This document shows positions 58,742 through 64,000 of a DNA stretch of 64,000 bases, piece by piece. The notes under the pieces were generated by a model. It saw only the letters and a list, made by a program, of their open reading frames with translations. It was not told the DNA's origin and made no database searches. Every line of letters begins with the position of its first letter. Within the stretch, counting starts at the first letter, position 1. A program made the position numbers and the translations under genes. The DNA lies in the NCBI GenBank assembly GCA_903924465.1, contig CAIYBN010000082.1, positions 62,001 through 126,000 of the forward strand, in the 5' to 3' direction. The DNA is from an uncultured Myxococcales bacterium (GTDB lineage: Bacteria; Myxococcota_A; UBA9042).

Positions 58742-59746
58742 ATGCGCGCCATTGAACTCCAATCCTTCGGTCCCAACGGCCTGCACCTGGTCGATCGTCC
58801 CTTGCCCGAGCCCGGTCCCGGCGAAGTGCGGCTGCGCATGCGCGCGTGCTCGCTCAACTACCGCGACTGGATGATGTGTTCGGGCGTCTACAACCCGCGC
58901 CAGCCGCTGCCGTTGGTGCCGTTGTCCGATGGCGCGGCCATCATCGACGCGGTGGGCGAAGGCGTGACGGTCCGCAAGGTCGGCGAGCGCGTGATCGGCC
59001 TGTTCAATCAAGCCTGGCAGGACGGCGACGCGAATGCCGAGATCCTGCGCGCCAGCCTGGGCGGGCCGCTGGACGGGATGCTGCGCGAGTACGCGGTCCT
59101 GCGCGAAGATGGCGTGATGCCCGTGCCCGCGCACCTGACGGACGTGCAAGCGGCGACCTTGCCTTGCGCCGCGTTGACGGCGTGGACCGCGCTGGTGACC
59201 CAAGGGCATCTCCAAGCGGGCGATCTCGTGCTCATCCAAGGCACCGGCGGCGTCTCCCTCTTTGCGTTGCAGTTCTGCGTGCTGATGGGCGCGCGCGCCA
59301 TCGTGATTTCGTCGAGTGACGCCAAGCTGGAGCGCGCCAGGGCGCTGGGCGCGTGGCATACCCTGAACTACCGGCAGACGCCGGCCTGGGGCAAGCAGAT
59401 TCTGGCGCTCACCGGCGGCGTGGATCACGTGGTGGAAGTCGGTGGCGGCCAGACCTTTGGCCAATCCCTGCTGGTGGCGCGGCCGCACGGCCACATCGCG
59501 GTCATCGGCGTGCTATCCGGCGCGCAACCGGACGCGACGTTGCTGCCGATCCTGATGAAGAACCTGCGGGTGCTGGGCGTGATGGTCGGTCACGCTGCCT
59601 CGATGCGCGCGATGCTGCGGGCGGTGGAGGCTGCGCAGTTGGTGCCGGTCGTGGAGCGCGTTTTGCCGTGGACGGACGCGGAAGCTGCGCTCGCGGAACT
59701 GGCCACGGGCGGGCATTTTGGCAAGATGGGCTTGGAATTTGCCTGA
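58742..59746 (+). CDS. medium-chain (MDR) NAD(P)-dependent oxidoreductase
   Basis: The 334-residue protein is a zinc-less quinone-oxidoreductase/crotonyl-CoA-reductase-like MDR: LNYRDWMMCSGVY near 38-50, CAALTAWTALVTQGHLQAGD, and a Rossmann turn IQGTGGVSLFALQFC. GARAIVISSSDAKLERARALGA selects the cofactor, where Ser-Ser-Ser suggests NADPH. The Cys/His zinc set of alcohol dehydrogenases is absent. GGAGG precedes the ATG. The substrate is not clear. It is convergent with the large Cys/NHL lipoprotein, with about 130 bases between stops that hold nothing recognisable. Confidence 0.93.
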   Translation: MRAIELQSFGPNGLHLVDRPLPEPGPGEVRLRMRACSLNYRDWMMCSGVYNPRQPLPLVPLSDGAAIIDAVGEGVTVRKVGERVIGLFNQAWQDGDANAEILRASLGGPLDGMLREYAVLREDGVMPVPAHLTDVQAATLPCAALTAWTALVTQGHLQAGDLVLIQGTGGVSLFALQFCVLMGARAIVISSSDAKLERARALGAWHTLNYRQTPAWGKQILALTGGVDHVVEVGGGQTFGQSLLVARPHGHIAVIGVLSGAQPDATLLPILMKNLRVLGVMVGHAASMRAMLRAVEAAQLVPVVERVLPWTDAEAALAELATGGHFGKMGLEFA

Positions 59747-59878
59747 ACAGCGTTAGGGCTCCTGCAAGAACAACTCGATCAAGTCCCAGCCGTGTGTCGC
59801 CGGGCGTATCGCGCAGCGGGCGCACTTGGCGATCCAGCGACAAGCGTCCCACACGACGGGTTATTGCTGCACCGCGCC

Positions 59879-62800
59879 TTACGGCACGCAGCCCGCATTG
59901 GGATCGACCAGCTTGCGAATGCGGTTGTTCTTGGTATCGGCCACGTACCAGACGCCCTGGCTCGCCCAGAGGATGCCGTCGGGCTGATTGAACGTCGCCT
60001 GGGCAAAGGTGCCATTGGCAAAGGGGCTGTTGACGCTGCCCGTGAGCGTGCTGGTGGCCGTCGCGCCGACGCTGCGGAGCCGGTGGTTGCCAGCGTCGGC
60101 GATCCAGAGCGTCGTGCCGTCGCCGGTGATGCCAAAGGGCACGTTGAAGCTGGCGGTCGTCAGGTTGGCGCCGTCGCTGGCGCCCGAAGTGCCGATGCCG
60201 GCGATGGTTGCGACGGTGCTGTTGGCGATATCGATGACGCGGACGACGTTGCTGCCGAGGTCCGTGACGTAGAGGTGCTTGCCGTCGCCGCTCAACCAGA
60301 GGCCGGTGGGCTGGTTGAATGTCGCGCTGGTGAAGGCGCCGTCGGTTTGGCCCGCCGCGCCGGTGCCGACGAGCGTGCTGACCGTGGCGCCGGTGATATC
60401 GATGGCGCGGATGCGGTTGTTGCCCTGGTCGGCGACGTAGAGGACGCTGCTGGTCGCGTCCCAGGCGAGGCCCATCGGCGTGCTGAACAGGGCATTGGCC
60501 GCCGCGCCGTCCTGGAAGCCGCCCGTGTTGTTCTGGACCGGAAATGAGGGGTCGATGGCCAGGCCCGCGACCAAGGTGGTCGTCTGATCGGCTGCCACCT
60601 GGCGAATGTTCTGGACGCTCGAGTCGGAAACAAAGAGCTTGTTGCCCGCAACGACGACCGCTTGCGGGACCCTGAAGCGCGCGGACGTGCCGACGCCCTC
60701 CAGGTACTGCGCAACGCCCTCGCCGGCGAACGTGGTGACGCTGCCATCGACGGCGACCTTGCGAATCTTGAAGTTGCCGGTGTCCGCCACGTACAGGACG
60801 CCGTTCGTATCCAAGGCAACGCTGCGCGGTCCGTTGAAGCTGGCGATTTGGCTGTTGGTATTGTCCGAGCCGCCCGCGGTCCCTTGGCCCGCATACGTCG
60901 TGACCGTGGTGCCGGGCACGGTGCCGACGCAGACTCCCGCCTGACACGTGTCCGGGGACGTGCATTTGTTGGCGTCATCGCACGCGGTGCCGTTCGTCAC
61001 CGGCGTGAACACGCAGTTCCCGGTCGTCGGGTCGCAGGCATCGGTCGTGCACGACAAGCCGTCGTTGCAGACCTTGGCCAGGCCGGCCGTGCACTTGCCC
61101 ACCACGCAGGTGTCGGGCGTGCATTGGCTGCTGTCCAGGTCGCACAAGCCGGTGCTGTTGGCCACGTGTTTGCAACCGCTGACCGGATCGCAGCTGTCGT
61201 CGGTGCAGGGGTCGTTGTCGGAGCAGTTCGTCGGCCCGGTGCCGGCGCAAACGCCCGCGGTGCACGTGTCCCCGCTGGTGCACGGTAGCCCGTCGTCGCA
61301 AGTGCCGGTGCGGTTGACGTGCTGGCAGCCGCCGCCGGTCGTGCAGGAGTCGTTCGTGCAGGGTTTGCCGTCGTTGCAGTCCACCACGACGCCGATGCAC
61401 GAGCCCGTGGCGCAGCTGTCGCCGGTGGTGCAGGCGTTGCCGTCGTCACACGCAGCGGTCAACGGCACATGGCCGCAGCCCACCGCGACGCTGCAACTGT
61501 CCGCGGTGCACGCGTTGCCATCCGAGCAGTTGGTCGCGCTGCCGGTGCAATCGCCGCCACTGCACGCGTCGCCGCTGGTGCACGGATTGCCGTCGTTGCA
61601 GGAGGTGCCGTTGTTTTTGAGCGAATAGGCACAGCCGCCGGACGCGGCGCTGCAAGCCGCCACCAGGCACGGCCCCTGGCTGGCGCAGCTGATCAACATG
61701 CCGAAGCACCCGCCGTTGGCACACGCGTCGCCGGTGGTGCAAGGGTTGCCGTCGTTGCACGCGCCGTCCGCGCTCGCGTACACGCAGCCGACGTCTGGCG
61801 CGCAGCTGTCGCTGGTGCACGGGTTGGCGTCGTCGCAACTGAGGGTGCTGCCGGTGCAGAGGCCAACGGCGCACGTATCCGAGACCGTGCACCAGTTGCC
61901 GTCGTCGCAAATGCCGCCGGTTGCGGGCGTGTAGACACAGCCCGTGCTGGTGCAGGCGTCCGCGGTGCAGGCGACGCCGTCGTTGCACACCGTCGGCGCA
62001 CCGGGGAGGCAAATGCCGCCCCCGCAGTGGTCGCCGCTGGTGCAGGGATCGCCGTCGTCGCACGTCTGGCTGTTGGGCGTGTGCACGCAGCCGGTGAATT
62101 TGGTGCAGCTGTCGTCGGTGCACACGCTGCCATCGTCGCAGGACGCCGCGGTGCCGGTGCATTTGTCCGCGGCGCAGGCGTCGTTGACCGTGCATGCGTC
62201 GCCGTCGCTGCAAGGTGCGGTGTTCTGCGGATGGCTGCAGCCGGAAGCTCCGCCGCACAGGTCGTCCGTGCACGGGTCGCCGTCCTGGCACGTGCCTTCG
62301 TCGGTCGCACCGTTGCAGTCGTTGTCGATGCCGTCGCAGGTTTCCGCGCTTGGTGTCAACGCGTTGCACAGGCTCAAACCGCTGGCCACGCACGTCCGCG
62401 TGCCCTCGCACGTGTGCGTGCCACCGGTGACGCCACACACGGTCGACTTGCCGGCGTCCACCGCCCGCTGGCTGCAGATGCATTCCGCCACGGCGCCGCC
62501 GCCGTCCACGTGCACGCACTGCTGCGCCTGGCCGCCCTCGATCCGGTCCACGCTGCGACACGCAAAGCCGCTGCCGCAATCGCCATCGCCGGTGCAAGGC
62601 GCGCCGCAGAACGCGCCGATGTTGCCGTACTTGACGCACGCCGCACCGGGCAAGCCGTCGATCGCGCACTCGTTGGAATCCTTGAGGCAGGGTTCGCATA
62701 AGTTGACGCGGCGTGGGATGCACAGCGGCTTGCCGTCCAGTGAACCGCAGCCCCAGCCGGCGGGGCAAGCCTCGGTCGCGCAGGAGCGCGCGCACGTTTT

Positions 62801-63052
62801 GACGCCGGACTCGTCAGCCAGGCAGTGCTTGCTGCCGCATTCGGTATCGGTCGTGCACGTGCAGCCACCGCCACCCGGGCACGTCGCCGCCGCATCGCCG
62901 CCATCGGTCTTCGCATCGGTCGTTGCCGTGACCTCGCCGGCCAGTGCGTCGCTGGCGTCGTCGGCTGGCGGAGTGGTCGCGGCAGGTGAACTGCACGCTG
63001 CGGCCATCAGCAGGCCGAGAAGCCACACGAATGCACACTTGCGAGTCACCAT
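59879..63052 (-). CDS. giant lipoprotein: alternating Cys repeat plus NHL propeller
   Basis: The protein has 1057 residues. The signal FVWLLGLLMAAACSS has lipobox AAAC, followed by a short acidic linker and a Cys-rich head with CTCTTDTECGSKHC. The motif CDGIDNDCNGATDEG (near 245) is the putative metal-binding repeat of MopE-like proteins. About 18 Cys units then alternate strictly between type A (CTDDSC...GC) and type B (CTSGDxC..GxC). The C-terminal 350 residues are an NHL-like beta-propeller with repeats LYVADTGNFKIRKVAVDG, LYVADQGNNRIRAIDITG and LWIADAGNHRLRSVG. It is predicted to be surface-exposed and anchored, with a rigid Cys-rich stalk presenting the propeller. GGAACG precedes the ATG. 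Function unknown; adhesion or sensing is plausible. Confidence 0.88.
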   Translation of the reverse strand: MVTRKCAFVWLLGLLMAAACSSPAATTPPADDASDALAGEVTATTDAKTDGGDAAATCPGGGGCTCTTDTECGSKHCLADESGVKTCARSCATEACPAGWGCGSLDGKPLCIPRRVNLCEPCLKDSNECAIDGLPGAACVKYGNIGAFCGAPCTGDGDCGSGFACRSVDRIEGGQAQQCVHVDGGGAVAECICSQRAVDAGKSTVCGVTGGTHTCEGTRTCVASGLSLCNALTPSAETCDGIDNDCNGATDEGTCQDGDPCTDDLCGGASGCSHPQNTAPCSDGDACTVNDACAADKCTGTAASCDDGSVCTDDSCTKFTGCVHTPNSQTCDDGDPCTSGDHCGGGICLPGAPTVCNDGVACTADACTSTGCVYTPATGGICDDGNWCTVSDTCAVGLCTGSTLSCDDANPCTSDSCAPDVGCVYASADGACNDGNPCTTGDACANGGCFGMLISCASQGPCLVAACSAASGGCAYSLKNNGTSCNDGNPCTSGDACSGGDCTGSATNCSDGNACTADSCSVAVGCGHVPLTAACDDGNACTTGDSCATGSCIGVVVDCNDGKPCTNDSCTTGGGCQHVNRTGTCDDGLPCTSGDTCTAGVCAGTGPTNCSDNDPCTDDSCDPVSGCKHVANSTGLCDLDSSQCTPDTCVVGKCTAGLAKVCNDGLSCTTDACDPTTGNCVFTPVTNGTACDDANKCTSPDTCQAGVCVGTVPGTTVTTYAGQGTAGGSDNTNSQIASFNGPRSVALDTNGVLYVADTGNFKIRKVAVDGSVTTFAGEGVAQYLEGVGTSARFRVPQAVVVAGNKLFVSDSSVQNIRQVAADQTTTLVAGLAIDPSFPVQNNTGGFQDGAAANALFSTPMGLAWDATSSVLYVADQGNNRIRAIDITGATVSTLVGTGAAGQTDGAFTSATFNQPTGLWLSGDGKHLYVTDLGSNVVRVIDIANSTVATIAGIGTSGASDGANLTTASFNVPFGITGDGTTLWIADAGNHRLRSVGATATSTLTGSVNSPFANGTFAQATFNQPDGILWASQGVWYVADTKNNRIRKLVDPNAGCVP

Positions 63053-63088
63053 CGTTCCGTCTCGTCAGGCCGGTTGCCAGCCGCCCGC

Positions 63089-63117
63089 ATCGTACCGGCG
63101 GGCGCGGGCCGCGACAA
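63089..63117 (-). promoter_or_regulatory. promoter of the giant Cys/NHL lipoprotein
   Basis: On the minus strand TTGTCG (63117-63112), a 17-base spacer and TACGAT (63094-63089) lie 36 bases before the ATG at 63052. Confidence 0.5.
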
Positions 63118-63143
63118 GCAAATGGCGGAAATGCCGGACCCGG

Positions 63144-64000
63144 TCAGCCGCCCGAATCAGCAGCCGCCGCGATCAGCCGCGCGAGGTCCGGAAACGTCTC
63201 AGCAAAACGCTGCTGACGCGCGCGATCCAAGGTCTGCGTATGCTGGACGAACATCGGCAGCGCCGCACTCCAGTCCTCGGCGTCCATCTGCGCCAGCATC
63301 GCCGAAAGACTCCGCCGCAGCGTCCGGTCGGCCGGCGGAGCCATGGCTTCAAAGCGACGACGCACCTCGACCTTGACCGAAACCGGCAAAACGCGCGGAT
63401 CCAGAAACTGCGCGCCGGACAGCGCGTTGATGCCGAGATGAAGTCGCTGCGTCTCGGCCCAAGCCACCAGTTCCGGCAATTGCAGAATCGACAGGGCACT
63501 GGGCGTTGCATTCACGTCGACACGCACGCGCGGGCCAACTCGTGTGAATTGCGCGATGTTTTCAAGCACCTGACTCCAACGAGCCGGATAGCGCAGATAC
63601 TCAAAATACGGCCCCATCCCGTCGAGGCTGACTTTCAGGCTGACGCCGAGAAAGTGCGGCCAAAGCTCCCTGGCGCGCCGGGGCAGCACGGTGCCATTGG
63701 TGGAGTAGCTGAGCTGCATGCGCTCCGCCGTGCCCTGCTTCACGTACAACGCCAAGAAATCAAAGTGTTCATCGCTCAGCAGCGGCTCCCCGCCCAGCCA
63801 CTCGACGTGCTCCACGGTCTGAAGGGGGCCGCTCGTGTGGGCAAAGAACACCGGCGTGTTTCTCAGCCAGTCTTCCGATTCGGGAACGTCGCCGCTTTGG
63901 CCCAACAGAGCAGCGAGATCCGGCGTCTCTCGCACCAATCTTGCATATTCATGCGCGATGGCCGAGCTTGAATCGCCACAACAAATGCGACAGCGCAGGT
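63144..64000 (-). CDS. twitch-type radical SAM protein (5' end outside window)
   Basis: The frame runs to the window edge and is open there, so the N-terminus is missing. The visible end begins LRCRICCGDSSSAIAHEYAR, which matches the last part of the CxxxCxxC cluster of twitch-domain radical SAM proteins (C-NM-x-C-R-x-C-x3-SS). It continues with HVEWLGGEPLL (SAM-binding GGEP) and SLKVSLDGMGPYFEYLR. An apparent start inside the frame (TTG 63938) would remove the cluster and is not the real start. The substrate is unknown. It is separated from the giant lipoprotein start by about 90 bases on the same strand. Confidence 0.85.
   Translation of the reverse strand, partial: LRCRICCGDSSSAIAHEYARLVRETPDLAALLGQSGDVPESEDWLRNTPVFFAHTSGPLQTVEHVEWLGGEPLLSDEHFDFLALYVKQGTAERMQLSYSTNGTVLPRRARELWPHFLGVSLKVSLDGMGPYFEYLRYPARWSQVLENIAQFTRVGPRVRVDVNATPSALSILQLPELVAWAETQRLHLGINALSGAQFLDPRVLPVSVKVEVRRRFEAMAPPADRTLRRSLSAMLAQMDAEDWSAALPMFVQHTQTLDRARQQRFAETFPDLARLIAAAADSGG

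Noticed and set aside
1-64000. CRISPR arrays, insertion sequences, rRNA or prophage
   Set aside because: No repeat-spacer pattern, transposase, integrase, phage structural gene or rRNA motif was seen on either strand.

Overview
The window is a GC-rich chromosomal segment carrying about 50 protein genes packed almost end to end on both strands. Housekeeping genes (purE, purK, gyrA, acnB, glpK, rpmE, a DusB-type gene, an RlmI-type rRNA methyltransferase gene) lie among many lipoproteins with Asp/Ala/Thr-rich linkers, Cys-repeat surface proteins, a protein kinase fused to a sigma-54 activator, cyclic-nucleotide-binding proteins and dispersed glycan genes. This combination is typical of Myxococcota or related former Deltaproteobacteria. 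I cannot place it more precisely from sequence alone. I saw no insertion sequence, prophage, CRISPR array, tRNA or rRNA, so nothing suggests a recent mobile island.

Layout. 1-5.1 kb: the tail of a GT-C-like membrane protein, purE-purK (overlapping), a Cys-repeat lipoprotein, a PncC/CinA-C amidase and a small lipoprotein. 5.2-11.1 kb: a 1626-residue kinase/NTPase/TPR/GAF/sigma-54 activator overlapping a second Ser/Thr kinase. 11.1-19.6 kb: gyrA with a downstream GT-C gene, then ugd diverging, dusB, and two single-domain cNMP-binding proteins. 19.7-25.9 kb: a co-directional envelope block (beta-propeller lipoprotein, unknown lipoprotein, secreted jacalin-like protein, Nudix hydrolase, another lipoprotein, an outer-membrane barrel). 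25.9-28.3 kb: a LPG-synthase-TM/flippase-like protein and a UDP-HexNAc dehydrogenase.

28.6-34.4 kb: two adjacent RdgC-like genes, an MBOAT O-acyltransferase with its SGNH partner, and an MFS exporter. 34.5-40.1 kb: a small lipoprotein, acnB and the alpha/beta E1 pair of a 2-oxoacid dehydrogenase. 40.3-48.7 kb: flippase, FkbM methyltransferase, thiolase, DegT/DnrJ aminotransferase, radical SAM protein, PEBP protein and a GT-C protein. 48.7-52.8 kb: RlmI-type methyltransferase, glpK, a Cys-cluster protein and rpmE. 52.9-59.7 kb: a second SGNH protein with a DUF218 protein, a GYF/five-repeat DUF898 membrane protein, two lipoproteins and an MDR oxidoreductase. 59.9-64 kb: a 1057-residue Cys-repeat/NHL lipoprotein and a truncated twitch-type radical SAM gene.

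How the parts fit. The recurrent theme is envelope construction: sugar-nucleotide dehydrogenases, flippase, aminotransferase, GT-C proteins, O-acyltransferase and SGNH proteins, and many surface lipoproteins. Signalling is by Ser/Thr kinases, cNMP sensors and sigma-54. Promoters read by eye share a -10 close to TACACT or TAGACT with a -35 of TTGAC or TTGTC. The best candidates for under-described biology are the kinase-to-sigma-54 fusion with its coupled kinase, the strictly alternating two-unit Cys repeat, the split RdgC-like pair, the five-fold DUF898 protein, and the inverted repeat framing a sigma-54-like promoter. None is proven to be a new system from sequence alone.
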